The notes beneath the pieces were generated by a model. That model did no database searches. It was not told the DNA's origin and was given only the letters and a program-made list of their open reading frames with translations. Made by a program: the position numbers and the translations under genes. Positions 12,080-23,859 of a stretch of 64,000 bases of DNA are shown in pieces. Numbering within the stretch: the first letter of the stretch is position 1; every line of letters begins with the position of its first letter. Origin of the DNA: Spongilla lacustris (Eukaryota; Porifera; Demospongiae; Spongillida; Spongillidae); the NCBI GenBank assembly GCA_949361645.1, contig OX442419.1, positions 8,607,377 to 8,671,376 of the forward strand, read 5' to 3'.

Positions 12080-13232
12080 AAACACCTGTGACGTCAGTAT
12101 AAAGCTAGAGCTAAACGTCGAGCGGAATACCTCCAAAAGCGAGAGGGAGTATTGAAAGAGCGGTCGTCAGATGAGAGCAAAGAAAATGCTCGAGAACGAT
12201 ATCACCAGAACTCTGATCATAAACAAACCGCTGAGTGGGAAAAATATCACAAGAACCCCGAGCCAATACTATCTTTAAAACAGCAACGGTACAATGAAAA
12301 TAAAGCGGTCATGAACAGTGCTGAACATCGGGACGATTCCATCTCTTTTCCTGCGAAAGACCAACATGCTGTACGAAGCACATGCTACCGCAAGGGTAAT
12401 GCATAATGAGCTTCGAAAGGTATCTACCAATAAACCCCAAAGGTACGTTCGAATTTGATTGAGTGATACAATACGTATTTTCGGTCGGATGAACATGTAC
12501 ATGTATGCGTGTATTATAATAGGTAACTGCAAGATAAAAATGTTTATAAACCTTTGCGTTGCATGGTTTGGTGATGTGTGCAATGGACCCGTGTATAAAT
12601 GTGTCTGCGTTGTTCTGTGTAATTATGTGTAGCCACAGTTATTTGTGCCTGACTAAATCATAAGATGAAAAAGCTTATATATTCTTTGTAGCTATGCAAG
12701 TCTATACAGATCATAATAAAGTAAAAAATCTGTGCAACATTGTACTGTAAGCATTTAAGCTAGGGCTTACGTGTATAAAGATAAGATAGTTGTGAAAACT
12801 GTTAGTGGTCATCTGATAGCATGACTTTGCCCTTTTTAAAATCAATACTTATAGGTCCATTAACAGTTTTCACATGGCTTCTGTTTGTAACTCTAATGTA
12901 GATAATATTGTAAAGTACATGTGCACATAGATGTATTATACTTGTTGAAATCTTTCATTGCAAGTGTTCATTTTCTGTACCATGTAGCTATCCCTGTATG
13001 AACCTAACAATACCATACTGAGGGAGTATAAAGGTAGCCTTGAAAAGGCTATTCTAAGGAATAGCACTTTGTTAGATGAGCTAAATGATGCCTTTTGCAA
13101 AACCCACCCATGGTTAGCACAAGAGATCTGTACTAGATCTGCACATGCAGATGTTAGTGAAGTTTGTGCAAGTGCATTGCCAAACAAAGCACTGAGCATA
13201 CGTAGAAAAAGAGCAGTTGAACTTTTCTACCT
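12080..13232 (+). pseudogene. Decayed multi-exon ORF with K/R-rich Y-x-x-N-P repeats
   Basis: The open frame from about 12098 reads KARAKRRAEYLQKREG, then ENARERYHQNSDHKQTAEWE, then KYHKNPEP...KQQRYNENK. These are repeats of a basic Y-H/N-x-N-P motif often seen ahead of helicase-like or other mobile-element proteins. A frame change near 12335 gives FLRKTNMLYEAHATARVMHN. A second coding-like block at 12992-13232 (LDELNDAFCKTHPWLAQEIC ... LSIRRKRAVELF) follows a possible acceptor near 12988. It may be one gene split by introns and mutations. Family not recognised. Confidence 0.35.
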
Positions 13233-13289
13233 ACTACTTCCCCTACCTCTCCCAATACATACCACTACCCCTACTCCTCCCCTTACCTA

Positions 13290-13500
13290 CTACCATGGGC
13301 GCTCCCAGCATTTCTGGAAGGGTAGGGCCAGGATAGGGTAAGGGGGCGCCATGTGACAGCCAAACATTACTATGACGGTGTTGTCCGCTTTTGGCCGATT
13401 CAGCCGAGGGGGGGGGGGAAGGGGAATGTATATGTTCCTAGTAATACTGTATACTTTAATGTTTTATTAGAAGTGGGGGGGAGGGGGGCCTGGGGACGAC
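13290..13500 (+). mobile_element. G/C-tract element, copy inverted relative to 45.2 kb
   Basis: TAGGGCCAGGATAGGGTAAG then GGGGCGCCATGTGACAGCC and TTGTCCGCTTTTGGCCGATT are the reverse complement, with changes, of sequence at 45420-45530. The poly-G run at 13408 and the tract at 13476 fit the same family. Confidence 0.5.
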
Positions 13501-13574
13501 CATGACCTATTCCCCCTACCTATTACTACCCCTACTCCTCCCCTTACCTACTATTCCCCTGGTGCATGGAGTGA

Positions 13575-13900
13575 GGTGACCCCAATGGTCACGTATGTGA
13601 TACTGCCAGAGTATGAAACATATCTACATGGATACTGTTTACAAGTTGAGTTGACACAGATCACTTTAATTTACAGAACACTGTAATAAAGGAAGAGATG
13701 GTGAACACACCTCAGTGTTGCTGTCATATCATGAGAGGGTGACCTCAATGGTCACGTATGTGATACTGCATGCCAGAGTATGAAACATATCTACACGGAT
13801 ACTGTTTACAAGTTGAGTTGACACAGATCACTTTAATTTACAGTACACTGTAATAAAGGAAGAGAGGGTGGACACACCTGTTGCTGTCATATCATGAGAG
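13575..13900. repeat. Two tandem ~163-bp copies
   Basis: 13575-13737 and 13738-13900 are near-identical direct copies starting GGTGACC(C/T)CAATGGTCACG and ending CATATCATGAGAG. They differ by a few substitutions and small indels that roughly cancel. Confidence 0.85.
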
Positions 13901-14257
13901 CCAGAGAGAGTAAAAGTTTCACTGGTATTAGTACTAATACTGAGTATAACATTGTTTATGTACTGAACAATATGTGTCATCCATGGCTGAGTTATTTCTG
14001 ATTATGACATGTAGATATACATGACTACTATGTAAATGACATATACATGTATATCAAGTTCAGATCGTAGCTAAGTGATCAGTGTTTCTCTAATTGCAAC
14101 GTTGGAGCTATTATTTAATGGCGCATTTTAAAATGCAAAGCACGTACTCTCTTATTGGGGAATATAAGATTAATAATGTCTGTTGCCAAGACGTGAATAT
14201 ATTTAGATGTATAGCGTAACTGTTGAAAGCATCCAATTATGAATAAAAAGCAATGAA

Positions 14258-14550
14258 ACAAGTAAATAAAAAAATTCTCTATGAGAAAGTTGGTGGTATA
14301 TAGGATTTGAAGGCAATAGTGGTGTAAAAAGCAGGGAAACAAGGGTTGAATGATAAGGAAAAACGAAATACTCCTATATTTAGCGCATGCATGAACAATG
14401 TATTGTCCGACAATGTGTGCCGGGCTAAATATAGGACTATTTCGTTTTTCCTTATCATTCAACCCTTGTTTCCCTGCATTTTACACCACTATTGCCTTCA
14501 AATCCTATATACCACCAACTTTCTCATGGAGAATGTTTTTATTTACTTGT
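14258..14550. mobile_element. Palindromic foldback MITE, ~293 bp
   Basis: The arms at about 14258-14383 and 14425-14550 are inverted copies of one another (outer ACAAGTAAATAAA, inner CCTATATTTAGC), with a loop of about 40 bp. The ORFs on both strands here are mirror images of each other and are artefacts. Confidence 0.8.
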
Positions 14551-15390
14551 ATACCTTAGCGGTAATCATTACCGTTCAGTAAGAAAGCCTATCGGTATGT
14601 TTTTTATCGATAGGCGTAGAGCAATTTCAGTAAATATTCGATATAATAGGTGTTTACTTACTCATAATTACCGATAAGCTCAAAACCTTATCGATAGTTG
14701 ACCCTATGTAATATCAAGGGTTTGGCTACATCATGTGTCCAGTATCGTGACTGTTACTTTGGGAACTCTATATGAGCATATTTAACTTAGTGAGTCCATG
14801 ATGTAGAATGTTCTGCTGTTTGTCAGTAAACCACACACGTTCTATAGAAAATTCGTTTAAGTACAGATACGTGAGATATAATTGTCTAACAGTTCGTTTA
14901 TCTGGACTATTGGGGATCCACATTAAGAAAAACATGCATTTCATCCTAAAAAAAACAATTTCAAACTAAGCAGTGAGTATTCCTGGTCATGGTATTTTTG
15001 TGCTGTGTGGCAGCAACACTAACGGCAAACGTAGCGCAATCAGTTTTTCCTTTCTTGGATTTGCACATCAATCTATTGAGTAGCAGGTTGTTGGAATCAT
15101 GCAGCGTATCAATGTTGGCAGGCGATTCATAAAAGATGCATGCAGTTATCCGGTGTGGCTCATCGATCTATGTTATAAAAGTCCATTATATTTACTTCCA
15201 TCTTAAATGTCATTGCAAATTTAGGTACTATATAGGTCTACATGTTATGCTGTAATTAGGAAATACTGTGATGCTTCATCGTCCAACCAAAACTGCAAAT
15301 AGTTCTTATGCCATTATGTCAGCAGTATAGTATATACACATGGTAGATAATGTTAAAACTTAGTTGCACAGCGATCTGTTCACAATTTAA
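14551..15390. other. No gene recognised; 3' flank of tyrosinase 1
   Basis: AT-rich sequence with short GATAA/TTATC-type inverted motifs (ATCGGTA ... TACCGAT, 14590-14690). It should hold the 3' untranslated region of the minus-strand tyrosinase. I see no clear AATAAA close to its stop. Confidence 0.4.
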
Positions 15391-17135
15391 CTAAGCTTGT
15401 CCGTACATGTATGGAAGACAGACGTTTGGTATGTCAGACCCGTGCATATTTTCTTGGAAGCACTGTGGCCTGTATAGGTATCTGTCAAAGTCGATGAACC
15501 CGTTCGATGTCTGCGAGGATTTGGCCATCTCATTGGTGTAGCCGTTATCGCTCAGTACTGAGTTCAGCCGCTCGTAGTCGTTCATTAGGTTGGCGAAGCG
15601 CTTTGCAGTTATTCTGTCTTCATAGGTAGCGTGGAATAGCTTGAATGCCTCTTCCGACGCATTCGGGAATGGTCGGTGAATGAGACGAGCTAGCTTCAGG
15701 GGGGAATAGTGCTTATCATTCATGTCACGTGGGCAAACGGGGGCATACGTCGTGTTCGTGCAGCACGCCGTTGAAGGTTGTTGAATGCAAATCTTCACAC
15801 ACCCCGGCTGGTTCTGAAGGTCGTACACAATAGATGGCGTTGCTCCTGAAGAGCCGGGCATTGGACTGGTGTTCATTGAATAGAATGCTAGGTTCTTGTA
15901 CGCAGCTCCGTTACCCTGCCAATCAGACCACAGCCGGTCGATAAATCCGTGGTGAAGGAAGAAGATGGGATCATTTGCCGAGGCAACTGTGCACATAGTG
16001 CCCCCTATGTTGCAGTGAACACTGTTGTGGAAGTTGTTTTGAATCTGGTCGTGCCAAGTCCGGAACTGGCTGACACCCATCCGTTGGGCCATAGCCACAG
16101 CTGCGCAATCGGGAAGCACATTGTTGAAACTGCGTGATAGTGGTCTACCGTCTGGTTGCCTCCATGTCTGCCACTGGAATGGTCCCGTTGTGACGGGTTG
16201 GCCATTCGTTCTTTGGTCTCCATTACCTCCAAACCCACATTGCGCATTCCAGATGATGGAATTTTGCCATGTTTGTGATTCCAAACTCCAGTCCCAATAA
16301 GGCACAGTTATTCGGCAGTCGACTTGCCTCAGAAGATTCTCCAGTTGAAGCAGATACCAACGGTGCCAGGGAAAGAAGTACGTTATGGTGTGAATGCCGG
16401 CTCCAAAAAAGTTGATGTGGAGGTTTACAAGAGCGTTGTAGCATGGTCTCCACTGCGGTTGCGTGCTTACAGTCACGACAGCATTGATGTAACGACAACG
16501 TTCCGCCTGCGTGAGCGAACGCCAGTCTTTGCGCACTCGACAGCAGTTGGTCAACACTCCACTAGAGCACGTGCACCTCCTTCCACACGTGTCATACTGG
16601 GTGCCGGACCCGGTGCATGTCTCTGTAGAAGCTAGTGTAAAGAATGCACCATAATGCGATGTAACAACTTACGTGGCCTAGCCGAACATTCATTTAATGT
16701 CGTGCATGCTGGAAGAGGCGGGTTTTGACGTTTCTTGCCACCCAAATTAACATTTTCGCCTCCAAGTAAGTCTTTGAGAACAGGCGGGAGAGTTTGATAC
16801 TGCGAAGTAGGCTGAGTTGGTTGATTTGTTGGAGTTGCGTAAGTATCCGGGGGTGGAACGTTCGGAAATGGTTTGCGTGCTGACGCTTTAACGTGCTGGT
16901 CAAAGGGGCCGAGATATGGCCGCCCGAATTCGTCGTCATTCAGATCGCAGAAGTGTTGAGGGTATCCGTTGTTAGGGTCGTGAGGCGCATAAGGATCGAA
17001 CGGGTGGAAATGAGCTACAAACATTTTGAGTGGAAAGTAAAACACTTAATAAAATGATGATGAGTGTATTACAAATATACCTTCAGATGTGAGCACTTGG
17101 ATGCACAAAACACAGAGTACACTAAGTGTTTTCAT
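15391..17135 (-). CDS. Secreted tyrosinase (type 3 copper), copy 1
   Basis: Predicted o-diphenol/monophenol oxidase. Three exons: 17135-17081, 17014-16673 and 16622-15391, all with GT-AG introns and consistent phase 1, giving 542 aa. It has a signal peptide (MKTLSVLCVLCIQVL), a His/Asp/Pro-rich segment (HFHPFDPYAPHDPNNGYPQH), and a Cys-rich module across the second intron ending CTCSSGVLTNCC. In the catalytic domain the CuA ligands are NLH, GIH and PWHRW, and the CuB ligands are HNSVH and FFLHH, so both copper sites are complete. A short Cys-containing tail ends YLYRPQC...PNVCLPYMYGQA. No stop or frameshift. The in-frame Met at 16557 is internal; the upstream exons are supported by copy 2. 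Role in pigment, defence or cross-linking is inference. Confidence 0.9.
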
Positions 17136-17188
17136 CTCAGTTGAAAATCACCCTTGGTCAATAAGTTCACTGTCCGTAGCCCTCTAGC

Positions 17189-17196
17189 TATTTATA
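17189..17196 (-). promoter_or_regulatory. Probable TATA box of tyrosinase 1
   Basis: On the minus strand CCTATAAATAG lies about 55-60 bp upstream of the start codon at 17135, a normal distance for a TATA box plus a short leader. Confidence 0.5.
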
Positions 17197-17199
17197 GGC

Positions 17200-18079
17200 C
17201 CAAAATTGTGTGCATTGGTGGGCGAATAGAGGCGATGGGCAGACCACGCACCGGCAACACATTCCTTGCAGTGACAAGGGGACCTATTGTTAGAGCACTT
17301 CAATAAACTCGGAAACTAATTACGGTGTGTGCATGCATTCACTAATCAGTTTGATCAATGTAGGCTTGACAACAGACATGTATGTTTGAAGTCTTACAAA
17401 TTACCTTTTTAAGGAAACAAACAACGTAATTCGGATTTAGTGCAGAGTGCTGTACGTACATGTATATACTGCATGTACACAACCAATTCCCCCAAGTTCG
17501 TAATTCGTAATAATCCAATTAACACTGGCTCCTCCTTGTATAGGAGTCGCAACATGTTGTGTTGCACGCCGGTGTCACAGGCATGTGGGTCCCCCCCCCC
17601 CCCCCCCCCCCCGTATTTTGGGTCCGTGCATGCATGCGAGTTCATTTCATGCATAACCGGGCTGCATCAACTAGTTTTCAATATAGTTCTCACCACGCAT
17701 GCAGCAGCGGAAACATTTCTTTTAAAATGTGCAGGCAGGTCACCTCAAGATCTGAGATCAGGCTGTGTGCTTGGAACGAGCCAAGCCCCTAGCTCCAGCA
17801 GTGAATTGATTCTATACTTCATATGATTGGGCAAGATATAAATTTTTAATTAATATTATTAGTGACGTAGCATTTGTTGACACCAACACCGACAATTCAG
17901 TAAAAGGTAAGGAAAACACAGAATTACGGAAATTATACGGCATTCATATTACACTGACTGATCACTACATTTATAGCAAGTTCAAGCATAGGTCTGTAAT
18001 ATTTAGAACTGATGTATATTTCCGTAATTTCTTGTATCCTTACTTTTTACACAATTGGTGTATACAAATCCTCCTAACC
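17200..18079. other. Upstream flank of tyrosinase 1; no gene seen
   Basis: It contains a poly-C tract (17590-17612) that creates low-complexity reading frames on both strands. No coding feature is supported. It may hold tyrosinase regulatory sequence. Confidence 0.4.
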
Positions 18080-18363
18080 CAGGGCCGGCGGAACCGGGTG
18101 GGCTGGGTGGGCTATAGCCCTACCAGATTTGGCTGTCGATTTATTAATATTAAGGTTATATATTGATTAATAGTTTTTTTTTAATATTTAATTTATCGTT
18201 CATTATATTCATGCATTGCGCAGCGCATTCAATGGCTACATTCGAAGCTAATTACTCGTAGTATCAGATACCCCCATCAACCAGCAGGTTTTTAATTCCC
18301 GCGAATGGAGGTAGGAAGACAGCACCGTAGCTTCCAGCCGATCTGGTTTTCCAAGTGGAAATG

Positions 18364-18429
18364 TAGTTGGGCGTAGCCCGACCTTCGCGTATTGGCGCCA
18401 ATACGCGAAGGTCGGGCTACGCCCAACTA
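18364..18429. repeat. Perfect 66-bp palindrome without spacer
   Basis: The sequence reads the same on both strands from TAGTTGGGCGTAGCC through the centre GGCGCC (18394-18399) to GGCTACGCCCAACTA. There is no loop. It can fold into a 33-bp hairpin. Confidence 0.95.
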
Positions 18430-18495
18430 GCAGAAATGGTTACATTACCGCGAGTCGGATAACAAGGTTAAGGCTGTCAGAGATTTCAAAATGAC

Positions 18496-18590
18496 TTCAA
18501 AAAATGCCGAGGAAGCCTATCTGACTAGAGGGTACAATAGCTGGAAGGCAGCTACTGATGCGTTTCGCTAACACGAATCAAGCGATTGCC
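18496..18590 (+). pseudogene. TTF zinc-finger remnant with stop codon
   Basis: One frame reads AEEAYLTRGYNSWKAATDAF, R, stop, then HESSDCHAE. This matches the G..SWK.A...F..HE.S.CH block of the TTF domain in hAT transposases and supports a hAT origin for the enclosing element. Confidence 0.5.
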
Positions 18591-18814
18591 ATGCAGAAAA
18601 ACTGCATGTATACTCTACCGTTCACTACAAAAGACATCGATGAAACTATATCCACTCTTCACGCTCAAGAAAAGCATTTTAATCATGAATACACATGCAT
18701 ATTGGTAATTAATGATATTAATAAACAGTTAATGAATATTAATATTAATTAATGATGAATATTGATTAATCTAATGAATATTAATCAGCCCAACCAAGCC
18801 TTCCGCCGGGCCTG

Positions 18815-21405
18815 TAACCTGAGTGTGTCTGCCGGGGAGCGCCATGTCTGTGATGGCATACAGATGGGACCTGGTGGGGCTAGCCACTCGCATACGGCTA
18901 CATTTGTGTCGGACTGTCGGGCACCCGTTTACGCTCGGGTGCATGTGTGCCTGTTTACTGAACAGCGCTTCAGCACCCGTGATGTCAAAAGTTACAAAAT
19001 AATAACACTACAGTGAAATATGGTAATAAATTGCATGGTTAACTACTAACTGGTAGAAACACGCCCAGCACTGTGTATTTGGCTAACCAAACGTCCTAAA
19101 GGTCTTGTAACTAAGGTTGTATGTAGCAAGCGAAACGAACCACAGGAATATACGAAAAGGGAATAAAAGGGGCGGGGCTTCGCCGCCATACTGCCAAACA
19201 CATCGTGGCAGCAGCGGCGGATCCAGGGAGGGGGGGGGGGGGGGGGGGGGGGGGCATTACCCATCCTATAGATGTACACTGTAGGTTTAATAATGATACG
19301 CATGGCGGCACGATTCGAAGGGATTGAATATGTGACGGATCGGAGTGTTTAAACGGCAAAAAATCATGCAGGCACTTTACCCCCTAAACGAATTGAGAAA
19401 TGATGAAAATATTTCACGACCTGGTCCAGCAGGAATGTTATAAGTGGGGGGGCAGAGTTAGCCATCGATTCATTTGAAGGGATAGACCTAGGATTAAGAA
19501 AACGAAACTGATATATGTCAATAAGACCAGGTTCCACTTGATTTTCGATAGGGCTTGCGAAGGACAGAATGAATACATAGTGAATAATAATAATAGTATT
19601 GCAATTCAATTAAATATACATGTATATATGTAAATCAGTATACCTGGTCCAAATAGATTCAGATGCTAACAAACTGCATGCACCCACAAGCCTGCCAACA
19701 GCCGGCGCCAGCATCTCTAAAGATCCAAGCCAGTAGAAAATTGGGGCTAATGTGTTAGTGATGCTATATTTGATGTACGTTGCAATGGTCAGCCTGCCAT
19801 TTTGCTGTCTCTAAAAGCTTGAAGCAAGGTGCATTCAGTTTCTACAGATGTATATTTAAACGATCATGGCTTGGAACCTTAGGTTTGGTTTGTTATGACG
19901 GTCCATCATATACCCCCTATTTGACGGTAGAGAACATAAACGAATGAACTGGGAGTTCAGTACTACACAACCAGAAATTTTTTCCCGTTACGATGCATGT
20001 AACAATGTTGAGTCGACGATTTATCGGCGCTGTGAACATATAGGCTGAGCTCTTGATCTGTGGCTCCCCAGTCTCGATCTGTTTTTAGTGTAGTTTTAGC
20101 GTAGTTTTGGAGGGGTTTTCAAGGCAAACGCGTTGGCTTGATATCACACCATCGAGAACTTTCACTCCGTTATTTGGTGTGACCTTCACACTATCTTTGG
20201 TATGATATCAGTCACGCCATCGAGTGAGCTAGCCCGTGGGAGTTAACTCCGTTATTTGGTGTGACCTTCACTCAGTTTTAGTTTATATAATTGATGAGTC
20301 CGATATTGTAAATTAAATGGTATTACTTAGTTACGTATAAACCATTCATGTCGTGATAGAATATGGAGTTAGGAAGTGCAGATGCTCATAGGTTCGAATC
20401 GTGGCCAATAAATCACTTTTTTTCCTTCAATTTTTCCTTCCGCTTTTTGGGTGAAATCACCAGCACTTGGGTGTGACGGTCACGCTTGATTTGGTGTGTC
20501 TATTGGCATACTACCTTCACACAAAAAATAGGGGCCTTCACGCTTTTGACTTTGCTGTGTGTACCTGAAATTTGAGAGCGCAATACTGACATAAAAATTT
20601 ATTATATAACTCTATTGATTTACACTAAAAACAAACAAACGAAAGAGTAGTTATCAGATCTAAACGACAATTTATTAGCACAGTGCTGTATTACTGTGTG
20701 ATACAGCCTAAACACATAACATCCCATCCATGCAAATACACATAAAACATACTCCTGCCAGAGTTTTTTGTAACCAACATGACCACTGTCCAATGAATGG
20801 ATACGTTCAAAAAATGTCATAGTACTTTTCAACCATAGCAACTACATGACAATGACCAAAAATGGTCTTGTTATTGTCATTCTGTTAAGTAGAAAGCAAA
20901 CTCGTTGCATAAATAATTGAATATACATTCATTCAGGCAAGTATATAATAATTGCACATGAATACATGTTCAAGTATTATATACACGCAGATGTAGATCG
21001 ATGTTACCTAATCCTACTTGACTTGCAAATTTCAATGAAGAGTGTAAGAATTTGGGTCGTACTTTAGTTTAGCGGCTTTAGCCCCCCCCCACCCCCCACC
21101 CCCCCCCCCCCCCCAACTTTAAATTCATCCTAATTAATTGACAAGGTATTAACATGCCTCTATATTCACAAGAAACCTTCCTTTATTAAATGAAAAACCT
21201 GCAAATGTTATCATATTAATAAGTAATTACCTATTTGTGTAAATGTGTAAATGTGTAAATGTTTAAAAAATATATAACAGCAGAGAGTGGCACGCATAGG
21301 TAATGAAGTACAACCAGAATGTACCAGAATTTGATGTCGTATACACACGTACATGTAGCTTTCTTGATTTACTCTTTAACGGGAGCAGTGCAATTACGTA
21401 TCTGG
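18815..21405. other. No gene recognised
   Basis: It holds a poly-G tract at 19229-19254 ending a dispersed repeat (GGCGGATCCAGGGAGGGG). Short direct repeats of TTATTTGGTGTGACCTTCAC occur near 20170 and 20250, and a related GTGTGACGGTCAC near 20470. There is a poly-C tract at 21080-21114. No coding signal is convincing. Confidence 0.4.
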
Positions 21406-22013
21406 CAGTAATCGCCTAATCGCGATATATCGCGATATTAGACCTTTAATCGCAATATTTAATTTCGATTCATTGATTCTAATAACCTCTTGTAATCATG
21501 GCGACTCTTACCAATAAAAGGCGATCTGGTTTCTATGAACTGCAAAGCGCACAAAAGCGGCGTGCATGTGGGAGTATTTTGGGATACACAAGGAATAATC
21601 AGCCACTTCTGTCTTAAATGCTGCACGTGGGTTTCAAGGCACGACAACAACACCAAAGAAGGGGAGATTAACATTAGGAAAGAGGATATCCTTTGGCTCG
21701 GTGGAAAAAGAATGAGTCATGCATTGTATCCATTGCTATCCAAGATATCTAGCTGCTCCAGCATCCACGGCTCCCTCTGAAAGGGTTTTTTCTATACCGC
21801 AAAGAACATACTGCAGAAGAAAAGATGGAGTCTCCTACCTGCATGGCTAAGAAAATGTATCTTCCTGCGTCACAACTCGAAATTAATATCACTAGTTTGG
21901 CTACTCTTATAAATAATTTTATTGCCAGTACGCTGTATTTTATTCAGGAAACTTCCGCTTTGTAATCGCGATATAATTACAGATATAAATGCATCGTTAA
22001 TCGCGATATACTG
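21406..22013 (+). mobile_element. hAT transposon remnant
   Basis: It starts CAGTAATCGCC and its right end, reversed, reads CAGTATATCGCG; both ends are rich in TCGCGATA. Only the C-terminal part of a transposase remains inside (next feature). An 8-bp target duplication is not evident. Confidence 0.55.
21640..21895 (+). pseudogene. hAT transposase C-terminal dimerisation domain, broken
   Basis: The frame reads EDILWLGGKRMSHALYPLLS, then KISSCSSIHGSL, a TGA stop and an apparent 1-nt shift, then FYTAKNILQKKRWSLLPAWL followed by RKCIFLRHN. This is the hAT dimerisation pattern (W......YP.L........P.S...SERVFS.A..I...KR..L.....+..FL..N). The SER of the conserved SERVFS is destroyed at the stop. Confidence 0.65.
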
Positions 22014-23859
22014 CGGCGGGGACACAACACATCAGTCAACCCCAACTCTGCGCAGTTTAGCAGCTCAAACTTCTTTGTTCTATTCACCCAATGTCTGAAA
22101 GAAGCCGTGACGCCACTGCTATGTTCTCCCTTAACAGCGTCAGCTTTGAAGAATCCTTCTTCGCTGACGGTTCTGATCGTTCTTGTACTTTTTTATCTAC
22201 ATGCATTTCACGGCAAAAACTTCTCTAATATCATACGGTTCTACTTTTTAGACATATTGGAAGTGTTAACGCTGATCAACCACGTGATATGTACGCATGC
22301 CCGATGTTGCGCAATATACAAATTGTTAAGCATTATATTACTTGTACGTGGATTGACATAATGCGCAGCGCAATTTATATAAATTGCATGCGCTAGCTGA
22401 TAGATTGCGCCTAACAACAATACCTATTCTTGATCAAGTAGGTTTCATCATATAAGCAAATAGTCAAGTGGTTGCAAATTATGATTACTAGTAAGATGGT
22501 GGCGACATGACAGACACAAAATGCGAAGGGAAGCTTTACGCTATGAAACTGCTCTTGTCTAGCTCGGCTTCATGATCATGGCCATTGTGAAAACTATACA
22601 CACTATAAAAGCCATTGATATTAAATCACGTGAATTAGGGGAAATCCCTTGCAAGGAACCGGGCCGGATCGGTATAGCGAGTCCATTCTCTGCACTGCGG
22701 CCGGGGGCCTGATCAGTCGCCCGATAATATTTTCATGACAGCTGAAGACAAAGTTCTGTACATTTAGATAATAGTGTTTGATACACTCTGTCTGGGTCTA
22801 GAGGTGGACGGTGAAGTGTACTTTGGCGATACAGTGTCCAGGGGGAGAGGCTATCTGGTGTCTCTTCAATCCAATGATATAGATTTACTTAATTGTTTGG
22901 AATGTACACTATATATGAGCCTCGCCCAAAACTCGTGCATATTGTAAATAGCCCTTGTTTTGAATGCATATAACTTCGTTGGCCGCGTGTACCCACCCAA
23001 ACTGGAACATAATTATTGAGACTACCACGCAACATGCATGACTAACAGAAGAGTTTGTTGATAAATATTATAATTTTTTCATGACGTATTTTTACTGTAA
23101 TTTGCACGTAGACGGCGCAATGCTATCCCACCCACCACATTGACCTATGACCTGCATCTGTACGGTATCCACCCACTGAAGCTGGGTGTTTGGCCCATGG
23201 TAAGTCTGGCCTAAATGACACCATGCACAAATACAGACACGCGAACTACTTCTTGTATTGGTTATGCACTTTGTAATGAACTTATAATTCATTACGTCAG
23301 GTGTGAAATTCTTCATTTAGGGTGTTCCGTTACTATCTGATGCATGTCGTGAATCTCCTCTATTCAAATTCTGTTGGCCTACGGGGAAGGAGGAAGGGGA
23401 AGGTTTTTTTCTTTTTAATTCTTAAAATGCACCAAAACGAGACGTTACGTTTAGTCCAATAAGAATGAATTGGTAATTTTCAGATGACGATGCAAAAAAC
23501 GATGCAGCCATTTTAGTGTGGTCTCATATTTTAGATTCATCGTTTGAAAAGCTATAAAATATCTAATGGCTTCTTCTAATTTGGACTGATGCCAAATTGA
23601 AATGTCTATTTTTCGAGAACTAGCACAGCTAGCTGTGATGTGATGTTAGTTTGCAATTAGCCAAAAATACCATTTTCTTACGTACTCAAATTGCAAAGGT
23701 TTCTAGGTTAGTATTTTATGCTGAGTTTAATAATTATGATAGCATCTGAACCCTAGCACTATATGCAATTGATGGGAGGGGCAGTGACTTAGTCTATTAA
23801 CACCTAAGAAGGTTGTAACTAGTATTAGTATTGTTTATCTACACCTAACTACCAGTCAT
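22014..23859. other. No gene recognised
   Basis: AT-rich sequence with scattered short ORFs that have no recognisable domain. Nothing further can be supported. Confidence 0.4.

Larger units (their letters stand above)
18080..18814 (+). mobile_element. hAT-like non-autonomous element, 735 bp
   Basis: It starts CAGGGCCGGCGGAA and its right end, reversed, reads CAGGCCCGGCGGAA, a hAT-style CAG terminus. TAACC directly flanks both ends (18075-18079 and 18815-18819), possibly the remaining part of a longer target duplication. It contains a transposase zinc-finger remnant and a perfect palindrome. Confidence 0.6.

Noticed and set aside
14115..14582. Mirror-image ORFs of about 100 residues
   Set aside because: They are the two arms of a foldback MITE read in opposite directions.
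20340..20410. tRNA gene (AGGTTCGAATCGTGG looks like a T-arm)
   Set aside because: I could not build acceptor, D or anticodon stems around it. At most a tRNA-derived repeat fragment.
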